Source: Aureimonas sp. SA4125
Lineage (GTDB): Bacteria > Pseudomonadota > Alphaproteobacteria > Rhizobiales > Rhizobiaceae
DNA: 64,000 nt
Direction: 5' to 3'
NCBI RefSeq assembly: GCF_019973775.1
Contig: NZ_AP025032.1
Location: forward strand, 1,364,001-1,428,000
Part shown: positions 7,733-16,821 of the stretch, one piece after another
Numbering within the stretch: position 1 is the stretch's first letter
How the letters are laid out: every line of letters starts with the position of its first letter
The notes under the pieces: generated by a model
Database searches by the model: none
What the model was told of the DNA's origin: nothing
The model's input: the letters and a program-made list of their open reading frames with translations, nothing else
Program-made: the position numbers and the translations under genes

Positions 7733-9168
7733 TGCGCCGGCTGCGCTCGCTCATGCGGATGACGGCGGTCCGCCTGTCGGCGATCTATCTCGCGCTGTTT
7801 GCCATCTTCGCCGTCACGCTCGTCGTCTACGTCACCGCGACGGCCGCCGGCATCCTGCAGAGCCAGGCGCGGGCGACGATCGGCGAGGAGATCGCCGAGC
7901 TCGGCCGGATCTACTACAACGGCGGCATCGTCGGCCTCGTCCGGTCGATCGAGCGACGGGCGCGCCAGCCGGGCGCCTCGCTCTATCTCGTCACCGATGC
8001 GACGGGCAGGATCCTCGCCGGCAACGTCGCCAGCCTCCAGGCCGGAATCCTCGACAAGAGCGGCTTCACCGACAAGGCTTTCGGCTACGAGCGCTTCGCC
8101 GACGACACGAGGGACCGCTACCATCTGGCGCTTGCCGAGATCGTCGCTCTGCCGAACGGCATGCGTGTGCTCGTCGGCCGTGACCAGAGCGAGCAGGAGC
8201 GGTTTCGCGTCATCGTCCAGCGGGCGCTGATCCTCGCCCTCGGCCTGATGACGGCGGGCGCGCTCTTCGCCTGGCTGATCGTCGGGCGGCGCGCGCTGAA
8301 GCGGCTCGACCAGATGTCGGCCTCGAGCGCGCGGATCCTTGCCGGCGACCTCGGCGAGCGCCTGCCGGTCACCGGCGCCGGCGACGAGTTCGACCGCCTC
8401 TCGGCCAATCTCAATACGCTGCTCGCCCGTGTCGCGCTCCTGCAGGAGGGCCTGCGCCAGGTCTCCGACAACATCGCCCACGATCTGAAGACGCCGCTGA
8501 CGCGCCTGCGCAACCGCGCCGAAGGGGCGCTCGCCGACGCTTCGGCCGGCGGCGATCCGCGCGCGGCGCTGGAAAGCAACATCGCCGAAGCCGACCAGAT
8601 GATCCGCACCTTCGACGCGCTGTTGATGATCAGCCGCGTCGAAGCCGGATTTCATCCGGCGGAGAAGGACGTCAGCGACGTCGCGCGGATCGTCGCCGAC
8701 GTCGCCGAGCTTTACGAGCCTCTGGCCGAGGATGCCGGTGCAAAGCTGGTGACCTCGGTCGCGGGCCCCGTCGAGGCGCATGTCAGCCGGGAGCTCATCA
8801 GCCAGGCGCTGTCCAACCTCATCGACAACGCGCTGAAATACGCCGCGCGCGACGGGATGGAGACGACGGTGACGGTCGGGCTCGAACGGCGCGGCGACCG
8901 CTGTGTCCTCTCGGTCTCCGACGACGGGCCGGGCATCCCCGGGGACAAGCGCGACCGGGTTCTGGAACGTTTCTACCGGCTCGACGAGAGCCGCACGAAG
9001 CCGGGCTCCGGCCTCGGCCTGTCGCTGGTGCAGGCGATCGCGCAACTGCACGGCGGGCATCTCGCCCTTGAGGATGCGGCGCCCGGCCTTAGAGTGGTCC
9101 TCGACTTCCCCCTCGACGGAAAGGTCGTGACCCGTGACGAACCGCCCAGGCTCATCGCCGCAAGCTGA
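7732..9168 (+). CDS. Sensor histidine kinase (two-component partner of 5701-6411)
   Basis: A 478-residue membrane kinase. It has one membrane helix at about 13-40, a short periplasmic domain, a second helix near 164-184, a HAMP region, the phosphoacceptor H250 in SDNIAHDLKTPLTRLR, and an ATPase domain with the N box (SNLIDNALKYA), G1 (DDGPGIPGD) and GSGLGLSLV motifs. The HDLKTPL form of the H box is typical of EnvZ/QseC-like kinases paired with OmpR-type regulators. The only such regulator nearby is 1.3 kb upstream, beyond the hxlR/SDR pair. The 3' end overlaps the glnE start by 35 bases, so the kinase and glnE are probably co-transcribed. Confidence 0.92.
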   Translation: MRRLRSLMRMTAVRLSAIYLALFAIFAVTLVVYVTATAAGILQSQARATIGEEIAELGRIYYNGGIVGLVRSIERRARQPGASLYLVTDATGRILAGNVASLQAGILDKSGFTDKAFGYERFADDTRDRYHLALAEIVALPNGMRVLVGRDQSEQERFRVIVQRALILALGLMTAGALFAWLIVGRRALKRLDQMSASSARILAGDLGERLPVTGAGDEFDRLSANLNTLLARVALLQEGLRQVSDNIAHDLKTPLTRLRNRAEGALADASAGGDPRAALESNIAEADQMIRTFDALLMISRVEAGFHPAEKDVSDVARIVADVAELYEPLAEDAGAKLVTSVAGPVEAHVSRELISQALSNLIDNALKYAARDGMETTVTVGLERRGDRCVLSVSDDGPGIPGDKRDRVLERFYRLDESRTKPGSGLGLSLVQAIAQLHGGHLALEDAAPGLRVVLDFPLDGKVVTRDEPPRLIAAS

Positions 9169-12124
9169 AACGCTCCGGCTGACGATCGGCGGCGACGCCG
9201 ACCTCGTCCCGCTCGACGCCGCCAGAGCCGAGGCCTGGATCGCCGATCTCGCCCGGCAGGCCGATGCGAGCGCGTGCCCGCAGCTTTCCGCCCTTCTGCG
9301 TGACGTGGGCAACCCGGACCGGGCGCGCCTTGGCGCGGTCCTCGATCTGTCGAGCCATCTGAACGCCGTGATGCTGTCGCGGCCGGACTTCCTCGAACAG
9401 CTGTTCGAGACCGAGCCGCGGACCCGCATCGCCGAAATCACCGCCGCGCTGGAGGCGATGCCGTCCGAAGCGGCGAGCGAGGCGTCGGTCATGACGCAGC
9501 TGCGCGAGGCCAAGCGCGAGGTGGCGCTGCTGGTCGCGCTGCGCGAGCTTTTCGGCGCCGCCGACGGACGCGAGACGACGGCCGATCTCTCCGATCTCGC
9601 CGAGGCCGCCGTCGGCGCGGCGGTGCGCTTCGCGCTGCTGGATCTGCACAACCGCGGCAAGCTCGCGCTGCCCGATCCGGCGCATCCCGAAACCGGGTGC
9701 GGCCTCTTCGTCCTCGGCATGGGCAAGCTCGGCGGGCGCGAGCTGAACTATTCCAGCGACATCGACCTGATCGTCTTCTTCGACCCCGACGTTGCCGCGA
9801 TCGTCGATGCCGACGAGAGCGTCGAGCTGTTTTCCAAGCTGGTGCGGCGGCTGATCCGGCTGATCGGCGAGCGCACCGGCGACGGCTACGTCTTCCGCAC
9901 CGACCTGCGCCTGCGCCCCGACCCTGGCGCCATGCCGCTGGCGATCCCGGTGCCGGCGGCGATCACCTATTACGAGGCGTCGGGTCGAAACTGGGAGCGC
10001 GCCGCGATGATCAAGGCGCGTGTCGTCGCCGGCGACCCCGAGGCGGGCGCCGACTTCCTCGACGAGATCACCCCCTTCGTCTGGCGCAAATATCTGGACT
10101 ACGCCGCCATCGCCGAGATCCAGTCGATGAAGGACCGGATCGATCGGCACCGCGGCTTCGACGGCATCGGCGTCGCCGGCCACAATGTGAAGCTCGGGCC
10201 CGGCGGCATCCGCGAGGTCGAGTTCTTCGCCCAGACCCAGCAGCTGATCGCCGGCGGCCGCAGGCCGGAGCTGCGCCTGCGCCGCACCGAGGAGACGCTC
10301 GTCGCCCTGGCCGAGGGCGGCTGGATCACGCGCGACGTCGCGGCCGAGATGACCGAGGCCTACTGGTTCCTGCGCCGCGTCGAGCATGCCATCCAGATGG
10401 TCGCCGACGAGCAGACCCACACCCTGCCGGAGGATGCCGAAGGGCTCGAGCGGGTGGCGCGGTTGACGGGATTCGCCGACCTTGCCGGTTTCTCGCAGGC
10501 GCTGCTGCCGCGCATGACGCGGGTGGAAACGCTGTTTGCCAGTCTCTTTGCCCAGCGCACCGAGCCCGACGACACGCTGCCGAAGGTCGGCGGCTTTCTC
10601 GGCGGCGAGGACGAGGCGGGCGTCACCGCCTACCTTGCCGGCCTCGGCTTCCAGAGGCCGGGCGACATCGCCCGCATCCTGCGCGGCTGGGGTGCCGGGC
10701 GGATCCGCGCGACGCGCGCCGAGGCGACGCGGCGCCAGCTCGCCAGCGTCCTGCCGGCCATGCTCGAAGCCTTTTCGCGCGCGAGCGATCCCGATGCGGC
10801 GATGGCCGCCTTCGACGGCTTCGTCTCGCGCCTGCCGGCGGGGCTCCAGTTCTTCTCGATTCTCGCCTCCAATCCGCGCCTTCTCGACCTCCTCGCCCTC
10901 GTGATCTCGGCCGCGCCGCGGCTCGCGGAGACGATCTCGCACCGGCCGCATGTCTTCGACGCGCTCCTCGACCCCGCCTTCTACCGCGAGGTGCCGACGG
11001 CAGCGGTGATGCAGGAACGGCTCGCCGCTTTCCTTGCCGACGCCGACGGCTACGAGGAGCGGCTGGTGCGCCTCCGGCTGTTTGCCTCCGAGCAGAAGTT
11101 TCTCGTCGGCGCGCGGCTCCTGTCGGGCGCGATCGAGGGAGAGACGGCGGGCGCGGTCTATTCCGCCATCGCCGACGTCGTCCTCGCCGCCGCCTTCGCC
11201 GCCGTCGAGAAGGAGTTCGCGCGGGCGCATGGGAGGATTGCCGGCGGGCGGGCGGCGCTCCTCGGCATGGGGCGTCTCGGCAGCCACGAGCTGACGGAGG
11301 GCTCGGACGTCGACCTCCTCCTCCTTTACGACCATGACGAGGGCGCCGAGGAATCGGACGGGCCGCGGCCGCTCGCCACCACCACCTACTACGCCCGCCT
11401 GACCCAGCGCCTGATCGCCGCCCTTACCGCGCCGATGGGGGAGGGCATCCTCTACGAGGTCGATTTCCGCCTCCGCCCCTCGGGCAACAAGGGACCGCTC
11501 GCCACCCATCTCGGCGCCTTCCGGCGCTATCAGGAGAACGAGGCCTGGACCTGGGAGCGCATGGCGCTGACGCGCTCGCGGCCGATCGCCGGGGATCCGG
11601 GACTGCGGCAGGCGGCCGCCGCCACCGTGCGCGACATCCTCGCTCTGCCGCGCGATCCGGCAGCGGTTCGAGCCGACGTCGCGGCGATGCGGGCCCGGAT
11701 CGGGCGCGACAAGCCGGCACGCGGACCGCTCGACCTCAAACTCATCGCCGGCGGCCTGATCGACCTGGAATTCATCGCGCAATGGGCCTTTCTCGCCGGC
11801 CATGTGCCGCTCGACCTCGTCGGCCGCCCGACCGCCGAGGTGCTCGGCTATCTCGAGGGGCCGACGGACTTACCGAATGGTAATGTGCCGCTCACTTTGC
11901 GTTCATCCGCCGACGCCTACACCAGGATCATACAACTGACCCGGCTGGGTCCCGGCGGTGCCCACACCGTCGCGGCGCTTCCCCGGGGGCTGGTGAAACG
12001 GGTGGCCGAGGCCCTTGGTCTTACCGCTCCCGAGGACATCGAGCCGGCAGTTGCAGCAATGGCCGCCGCCGTGCGCCAGACGTTCGAGCGGCTGCTACCC
12101 ACGGATGGCAAGGACGGCGTCTGA
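9134..12124 (+). CDS. glnE: Bifunctional glutamine synthetase adenylyltransferase/deadenylylase GlnE
   Basis: A 996-residue enzyme that attaches AMP to glutamine synthetase when nitrogen is abundant and removes it when nitrogen is scarce, under PII control. Two homologous nucleotidyltransferase domains are visible: the N-terminal (deadenylylase) one with LGGRELNYSSDIDLIVFF and the C-terminal (adenylylase) one with LGSHELTEGSDVDLLLLY. Each carries the Gly-Ser-x-Asp-x-Asp metal-binding pattern. The full length matches the family (about 950-1000). The start is a GTG at 9134 lying inside the end of the kinase gene. The extremely long open frames on the opposite strand here are codon-bias shadows. 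Confidence 0.96.
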   Translation: MTNRPGSSPQAETLRLTIGGDADLVPLDAARAEAWIADLARQADASACPQLSALLRDVGNPDRARLGAVLDLSSHLNAVMLSRPDFLEQLFETEPRTRIAEITAALEAMPSEAASEASVMTQLREAKREVALLVALRELFGAADGRETTADLSDLAEAAVGAAVRFALLDLHNRGKLALPDPAHPETGCGLFVLGMGKLGGRELNYSSDIDLIVFFDPDVAAIVDADESVELFSKLVRRLIRLIGERTGDGYVFRTDLRLRPDPGAMPLAIPVPAAITYYEASGRNWERAAMIKARVVAGDPEAGADFLDEITPFVWRKYLDYAAIAEIQSMKDRIDRHRGFDGIGVAGHNVKLGPGGIREVEFFAQTQQLIAGGRRPELRLRRTEETLVALAEGGWITRDVAAEMTEAYWFLRRVEHAIQMVADEQTHTLPEDAEGLERVARLTGFADLAGFSQALLPRMTRVETLFASLFAQRTEPDDTLPKVGGFLGGEDEAGVTAYLAGLGFQRPGDIARILRGWGAGRIRATRAEATRRQLASVLPAMLEAFSRASDPDAAMAAFDGFVSRLPAGLQFFSILASNPRLLDLLALVISAAPRLAETISHRPHVFDALLDPAFYREVPTAAVMQERLAAFLADADGYEERLVRLRLFASEQKFLVGARLLSGAIEGETAGAVYSAIADVVLAAAFAAVEKEFARAHGRIAGGRAALLGMGRLGSHELTEGSDVDLLLLYDHDEGAEESDGPRPLATTTYYARLTQRLIAALTAPMGEGILYEVDFRLRPSGNKGPLATHLGAFRRYQENEAWTWERMALTRSRPIAGDPGLRQAAAATVRDILALPRDPAAVRADVAAMRARIGRDKPARGPLDLKLIAGGLIDLEFIAQWAFLAGHVPLDLVGRPTAEVLGYLEGPTDLPNGNVPLTLRSSADAYTRIIQLTRLGPGGAHTVAALPRGLVKRVAEALGLTAPEDIEPAVAAMAAAVRQTFERLLPTDGKDGV

Positions 12125-12168
12125 CCACGTCGCGTCTTGCGAGACGCCCCGCGCAACAGGAGTTTCGG

Positions 12169-12963
12169 ATGAACAGAATCAAGCAACTCGCCCTTTCGAG
12201 CGTCGTCATGACGCTGGCCGTCTCCGGCTTCGCCTTCGCCCAGACCGCGACTCCGCCGTCCGTTCCTCCCGCCACGACCGGGCAGGCTCCGGCCGCCATG
12301 CAGGACGATGACGCCATGATGGACCAGGCCGACGATCTCGGTGACGTCGACGACATCGACGCGCCGGATGCCGACCTTGGCGCCGACATGGAGGACGACG
12401 ACGATGCGCCGGCCGATACCGCCGCCATGCCCGCGCCGCCGCGTCCGGGCAAGGACGGTGGCCCCGGTCGCCGCGGTGGGGCGATGGGCTGGCTCGACAC
12501 CAACAAGGACGGCTCTATTGCCAAGGACGAGTTCCAGGGCCGCCGCGTCGAGCGCCTGAAGGCTGCCGACACCGACGGCAACGGCACGCTCAGCCAGGAG
12601 GAGATGGAGACCATGGTTCTGAAGCAGATCGCTGAACGCCGCGCCCGCCAGATGACGAAGCGTCTCGACATCAACGGCGACGGCACGGTCACCATCGCCG
12701 AGGTCCAGGGCATGCGCGACAAGCGCTTTGCCGTCATCGACCGCAATGACGACGGCAAGATCGATGCCCGCGAGCTGCGCGAGATCCACCGCGGCATGGG
12801 TCCGAAGCACCGCGGGATGGAGCGGGGCGGACGCCACGGGGAAATGCACGGCAAGCACCACGGCCGGCATGGCGAAGGCCACGGCCGCCACGGCGGCGAG
12901 GGCATGCGCCACGGCCACGACGGCCAGCGCATGATGCCGGGCGGCGAACGCGATCGCTACTGA
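12169..12963 (+). CDS. Secreted protein with four EF-hands and a histidine-rich tail
   Basis: A 264-residue exported protein. A signal peptide ending at AFA-Q (residues 22-25) is followed by an acidic Asp-rich region (46-82) and four canonical EF-hand loops at 110-121 (DTNKDGSIAKDE), 134-145 (DTDGNGTLSQEE), 167-178 (DINGDGTVTIAE) and 191-202 (DRNDDGKIDARE). Asp at position 1 and Glu at position 12 are kept in all four, so calcium binding is likely. The C-terminal 50 residues are rich in His, Gly, Met and Arg with repeated HG pairs, and could bind transition metals. The ATG at 12169 has AGGAG upstream, and a strong terminator follows the stop. Its biological role is unknown; periplasmic or extracellular calcium sequestration is a guess. 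Confidence 0.85.
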   Translation: MNRIKQLALSSVVMTLAVSGFAFAQTATPPSVPPATTGQAPAAMQDDDAMMDQADDLGDVDDIDAPDADLGADMEDDDDAPADTAAMPAPPRPGKDGGPGRRGGAMGWLDTNKDGSIAKDEFQGRRVERLKAADTDGNGTLSQEEMETMVLKQIAERRARQMTKRLDINGDGTVTIAEVQGMRDKRFAVIDRNDDGKIDARELREIHRGMGPKHRGMERGGRHGEMHGKHHGRHGEGHGRHGGEGMRHGHDGQRMMPGGERDRY

Positions 12964-12990
12964 TCGTCCGACTCCTGCCTGAACGGCATG

Positions 12991-13025
12991 ACGGCCCCGG
13001 AGCGATCCGGGGCCGTTTTCGTTTT
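12991..13025 (+). terminator. Rho-independent terminator after the EF-hand gene
   Basis: An 11-bp perfect stem (12991-13001 with 13006-13016) encloses a GCGA tetraloop and is followed by TTTTCGTTTT. It lies 28 bases after the stop codon of the EF-hand gene and should end rightward transcription. Confidence 0.9.
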
Positions 13026-13155
13026 GGAAGTGGTGGGTGGATGACGAGAACCGCGGGTTCCTCGCTCGGCGGATCGGCGGATCGCCCGATCCGGTTTGTA
13101 CCCTATCCGCTTGTCATACCGGGTCTTCCGAGATGCCGCTCGCAACCCTTCCGGC

Positions 13156-13286
13156 TCGTCATCCCGGCCCTCGAGCCGGGATTCATGCCCTGACGCCGAC
13201 GCTGCTCAATCGGACCACGTGCAAGTCCATCGCCGTCGATCTCGTTTGGCGGTTTGGCATGGATCTCGGGTCAAGCCCGAGGACGA
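13156..13286. repeat. Pair of inverted dispersed palindromic repeats
   Basis: Bases 13156-13189 hold a palindromic unit beginning TCGTCATCCCGG and ending GGGATTCATGCC. Bases 13256-13286 hold a related unit in the opposite orientation (GGCATGGATCTCGGG ... CCGAGGACGA). Both have a GC-rich stem of 5-6 bp with a short loop. Such TCATCCCGG/GGGATCCATGCC units are common intergenic repeats in alphaproteobacteria, and head-to-head pairs resemble REP/BIME elements. They fill the gap between two convergent transcription units. Confidence 0.65.
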
Positions 13287-13354
13287 TAAAACAGAAACGG
13301 GCGACGCGCTGGCAGTCCGAATGGCAAATTGTGAGGAGCGTTGCCGAGCAGCCC

Positions 13355-13876
13355 TTACGCCTCGATGGCCCGTGTCGAGACGGTCTTGTGGCTCACCGGG
13401 ACGAAGCCGGCCTCGACGTAGAGACGGCGGGCGGCCGGATGATCGAGTGTGTTCGTCTCCAGCGTCATCACCGGATTGCCCACGGCAAAGCCCGCGAAGA
13501 TCGCCTCGGACAGGAGATACCGGGCAAGGCCGAGGCCGCGGAAATCGGGCAGCATGCCGAAATGCACCAGCCGCGTCTCGCCGGGCTTGCGCGCCCAGTC
13601 GAGCTCGAACCAGCCGGCCGGCGCGCCGTCGACCGAGAGGACATGGACGGCGATGCCGTCGACGTGGATTTCGTGCGCCAGCTGCTTGGCCGGCAGGAGG
13701 CGCGAGGTCCAGTGATGCGCCCGTCCCACCACCTGGTAGAGATAGGAATAATAGGACAGCGGGATGCGCGGCACGTCCTGCAACAGGAGCCTTCGCCGGA
13801 TATCGGGCGCATGCTGGTGGCGGCTCGGCCGCTGACGCAGCTCGAACTGCGTGACGGTGGTTTCGAGAAGCTGCAC
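13355..13876 (-). CDS. GNAT-family N-acetyltransferase
   Basis: A protein of about 173 residues with the GNAT fold. The acetyl-CoA binding motif A is seen around VHFGMLPDFRGLGLARYLL (R/QxxGxG/A pattern), followed by TLETNTLDHPAARRLYVEAGFVPV, the usual motif B. The substrate is unknown. The GTG at 13876 is preferred because it begins five bases after the sseA stop codon; an ATG at 13957 would add 27 residues that overlap sseA. It is the last gene of the leftward run phr-cysK-alaX-sseA-GNAT, so it may share their promoter. Confidence 0.82.
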   Translation of the reverse strand: MQLLETTVTQFELRQRPSRHQHAPDIRRRLLLQDVPRIPLSYYSYLYQVVGRAHHWTSRLLPAKQLAHEIHVDGIAVHVLSVDGAPAGWFELDWARKPGETRLVHFGMLPDFRGLGLARYLLSEAIFAGFAVGNPVMTLETNTLDHPAARRLYVEAGFVPVSHKTVSTRAIEA

Positions 13877-13881
13877 GAGAA

Positions 13882-14760
13882 TTACTGCACCCCGTCCGGT
13901 CCGGGGTTCTCGGCCGGCCGGCCGGTCTCGACAGGCGTGTCCGGCGCCGAGCCCCATTCCGTCCAGGAGCCGTCATAGAGTTTCGCCGAGCGGTTGCCGA
14001 CGGATTCGAGGGCAAGGCTGATCACCGCGGCGGTGACGCCCGAGCCGCAGGTGGTGACGACGGGCTGGCCGGGATCGATGCCGGCCTCCGTGAAGACCGC
14101 GCGCAGCGCCTCGGGTGATTTCAAGCGGCCGTTCTCGGCGAGGAGGCCGATGGGCAAGGAGCGGGCGCCCGGCATGTGGCCGGCGCGCACGCCCGGCCGC
14201 GGCTCGGGCACTTCGGCGGCGAAGCGGTCGAGCGGACGGGCATCGGCGATCTGGATATCGCGTGCGCCGACATGCTCGCGCATGTCGGCGAGCGTCGCGA
14301 CGGCACCGGCGTCGAAGCGCGGCGTGAAGGTATCCGGGGCAGGGCTCGCCGCACCGGTCTCCGTGGGGAGGCCGCCTTCCGTCCAGGCAGGAAAGCCGCC
14401 GTCGAGCAGCAGCACGCGGCGGGCACCGAAAGTTCGAAACAGCCACCAGACCCGCGGGGCCGAGAAGAGGCCCATGCCGTCATAGACGACGATCGTATCC
14501 GTTTCGGCGATCCCAAGGGCGCCGACCGCTTCGGCAAACACCTCCGCGGGCGGGATCGTGTGCGGCAGCGGGGAACCGGGCGCGACGATGGCGTCCTGAT
14601 CGAAGAACACCGCGCCCGGCACGTGGCCCGCCTCGAACTCGGCCCGCGCCGCACGGTTCTGCGCCGGCAGGTACCAGGAGGCGTCGACGATCTTGAGCCT
14701 GGGCTCGCCGAGGCGGGCGGCGAGGTCGGCGGGCTTGATGAGGAGGGGGTTCTGGCTCAT
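13882..14760 (-). CDS. sseA: 3-mercaptopyruvate sulfurtransferase (rhodanese-type)
   Basis: A 292-residue tandem-rhodanese enzyme that transfers sulfur from 3-mercaptopyruvate to an acceptor such as cyanide or a thiol. The N-terminal inactive rhodanese domain (about 1-135, with VDASWYLP and HVPGAVFFD) is followed by the active domain with C238 in the loop CGSGVTAA. The CG(S/T)GVT loop is the mercaptopyruvate type rather than the CRKGVT thiosulfate type. The ATG at 14760 matches the usual family start. It lies downstream of cysK and alaX on the same strand and probably belongs to a sulfur-amino-acid operon. Confidence 0.92.
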   Translation of the reverse strand: MSQNPLLIKPADLAARLGEPRLKIVDASWYLPAQNRAARAEFEAGHVPGAVFFDQDAIVAPGSPLPHTIPPAEVFAEAVGALGIAETDTIVVYDGMGLFSAPRVWWLFRTFGARRVLLLDGGFPAWTEGGLPTETGAASPAPDTFTPRFDAGAVATLADMREHVGARDIQIADARPLDRFAAEVPEPRPGVRAGHMPGARSLPIGLLAENGRLKSPEALRAVFTEAGIDPGQPVVTTCGSGVTAAVISLALESVGNRSAKLYDGSWTEWGSAPDTPVETGRPAENPGPDGVQ

Positions 14761-14907
14761 GCGGGACACTCTGATGGATCGGGCTGATGGATCGGGACCG
14801 ACTGTTTCACTGTCTTCGCGCCTGCGTCCGGCGACCGCAAGTCTCGATATGGCCGATGCCGGGAATGCGTCCACCTCGCTCATCTCCGGCGCTGCCGCCT
14901 GCGCCCG

Positions 14908-15642
14908 TCAGGCTGGCATCGGACCGAAGCGCAGGCGAAGGCGGCGGTTGGCCTTGCCCTTTTTCTCGATCTTGCCGACATGCACCTCGCCGACCTCCTG
15001 CGTCTCGAGGACATGCGTGCCGCCGCAGGGCTGGGCGTCGATCTCGGCGTCCTCGCCGATGCAGACGAGGCGGATGCGCCCGGTGCCGCGCGGCGGGCGG
15101 ACATTGGCAGACTTCACCAGGCCCGGGTCGGCGTCGAGCTCGGCATCGGTGATCCAGCGCGTGAAGACGGGGTGATTGGCGTCGACCAGCGCCATCAGCT
15201 CTGCCGTGACGGCGCCCTTGTCGAGATCGGCCTCGGGAATATCGAAGTCGATCCGGCTCTCTTCCGGCCCGACAGCGGCGCCCGTAACGGGAAAGGGGCA
15301 GACGACGGTCAGAAGATGCAGGGCGGTATGCATCCGCATCATCCTGTACCGTCTGGCCCAGTCGACGTGCAGGACCAGCGTCTCGCCCGGCGGGGGCAAT
15401 GCGGCGCCAGGCTCTGCGCGCAGGACGATGCAGCTGCGGTCCGCCGCATAGACGGTGTCGACGACGGCGATCTGCCGCCCGTCCGACGTCTCGATGAAAC
15501 CGGTGTCGCCGGGCTGGCCGCCGCCCGTGGCGTAGAAGTTCGTGGCGTCGAAGACGAGGCCGTCCTCACCGTCGAGGCGCAGGAGCCTTGACTCCATGGT
15601 CGAGAGATAGGCGTCGTCCTGATAGGCCTGGATGGTCTCCAT
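14908..15642 (-). CDS. AlaX-like alanyl-tRNA editing protein
   Basis: A 244-residue free-standing editing domain homologous to the C-terminal half of alanyl-tRNA synthetase. It has the zinc-binding pair HTALHL and CGGTHVLETQEVGEV and the GGQPGDTG segment of AlaX-L/-M types, so it should hydrolyse Ser-tRNA(Ala) or a related mischarged tRNA. It starts four bases after the cysK stop, a spacing that implies co-translation. Coupling to cysteine synthesis is interesting because serine is the precursor of cysteine and also the residue wrongly put on tRNA(Ala); that link is inference. Confidence 0.9.
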   Translation of the reverse strand: METIQAYQDDAYLSTMESRLLRLDGEDGLVFDATNFYATGGGQPGDTGFIETSDGRQIAVVDTVYAADRSCIVLRAEPGAALPPPGETLVLHVDWARRYRMMRMHTALHLLTVVCPFPVTGAAVGPEESRIDFDIPEADLDKGAVTAELMALVDANHPVFTRWITDAELDADPGLVKSANVRPPRGTGRIRLVCIGEDAEIDAQPCGGTHVLETQEVGEVHVGKIEKKGKANRRLRLRFGPMPA

Positions 15643-15646
15643 CGGC

Positions 15647-16690
15647 TCAGTCGACAGGCTCGAAGGGCACGTCGTAGGCGGGCGCGCCGGCTTCCAGCCA
15701 GGCCGGCGTCGGCAGGCCCTTGGAGCGCAGGAATTCGGGGTTGAAGAGCTTCGACTGGTAGCGGTTGCCGTAGTCGCAGAGGACGGTCACGATGGTGTGG
15801 CCGGGACCCATCTCGCGCGCCATGCGGATCGCGCCGGCGATGTTGATGCCCGACGAGCCGCCGAGGCACAGCCCCTCTTCGCCGATGAGGTCGAAGACGA
15901 TCTTCACGGCCTCCGCGTCCGGTATCTGATACGCGAAGTCGGGCGCAAAACCTTCGAGATTGCCGGTGATGCGGCCCTGGCCGATGCCCTCGGTGATCGA
16001 AGACCCTTCCGATTTCAGCTCGCCCGTCGTGTAGTAGCTGTAGAGCGAGGCGCCCATCGGATCGGCGAGGCCGATCTTGATGTGGCCGGAACGCCGTTTC
16101 AGGCCCATGGCCGTGCCGGCGAGCGTGCCACCGGTGCCGACGGCGCAGATGAAGCCGTCGATCTCGCCGGAGGTTGCATGCCAGATCTCCTCGGCCGTCG
16201 TGACGACATGGCCGTCGCGGTTGGCGAGGTTGTCGAACTGGTTGGCCCAGATCGCCCCTTGCGGATGCGTCGACGCCAGTTGCGCGGCGAGGCGCCCGGA
16301 AAGCTTCACGTAGTTGTTCGGGTTCTTGTAGGGAACGGCGGGAACCTCGATCAGCTCGGCCCCGAGCAGCCGCAGCGCCTCCTTCTTTTCCTCGCTCTGC
16401 GTCTCCGGAATGACGATCACGGTGCGGTAGCCGAGGACGTTCGCGACCAGCGCGAGCCCGATGCCGGTATTGCCGGCGGTGCCCTCGACGATGAGGCCGC
16501 CCGGCGCGATCAGCCCCTTCTCCTCGGCGTCGCGGATGATGAAGACGCCCGCCCGATCCTTCACCGACTGGCCGGGATTGAGGAACTCCGCCTTGCCGTA
16601 GATCTCGCAGCCGGTCTCTTCCGATGCCCGCTTCAGGCGGATCAGCGGCGTGTTGCCGATGGCGTCGAGAACATTGGTGTGTCTGAGCAT
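15647..16690 (-). CDS. cysK: Cysteine synthase A (O-acetylserine sulfhydrylase)
   Basis: A 347-residue PLP enzyme that makes cysteine from O-acetylserine and sulfide. The PLP lysine is K44 in NPGQSVKDRAG, the substrate loop is EGTAGNTGIGLA (TAGNTG rather than the commoner TSGNTG), and the phosphate-binding glycine loop is GTGGTLAG. The protein is some 30-40 residues longer than enteric CysK because of a C-terminal extension, a form also seen in rhizobia. The ATG at 16690 begins directly at the conserved NVLDAIGNTPLIRL segment. It is followed closely by alaX. Confidence 0.92.
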   Translation of the reverse strand: MLRHTNVLDAIGNTPLIRLKRASEETGCEIYGKAEFLNPGQSVKDRAGVFIIRDAEEKGLIAPGGLIVEGTAGNTGIGLALVANVLGYRTVIVIPETQSEEKKEALRLLGAELIEVPAVPYKNPNNYVKLSGRLAAQLASTHPQGAIWANQFDNLANRDGHVVTTAEEIWHATSGEIDGFICAVGTGGTLAGTAMGLKRRSGHIKIGLADPMGASLYSYYTTGELKSEGSSITEGIGQGRITGNLEGFAPDFAYQIPDAEAVKIVFDLIGEEGLCLGGSSGINIAGAIRMAREMGPGHTIVTVLCDYGNRYQSKLFNPEFLRSKGLPTPAWLEAGAPAYDVPFEPVD

Positions 16691-16821
16691 GGAGGACGCC
16701 TGTCGCAGGAGGATAAGCCGGAACCTATGGTCATGACGGAGCCATGGCAAGGATCGGGCGACCTGTCGGCAACGCCGGGCAGGATGGATTTTCCGGGATC
16801 GGCCGGCGCCGCGGGACGAAG

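Noticed and set aside
9152..11803. An 883-codon open frame on the strand opposite glnE
   Set aside because: Its composition (Asp, Gly, Arg, Glu, Leu in monotonous pattern) and complete overlap with glnE mark it as a GC-rich antisense shadow. The same applies to long frames opposite pepN, the CoxL-like gene, the PleC-like kinase, ETF-QO and amn.
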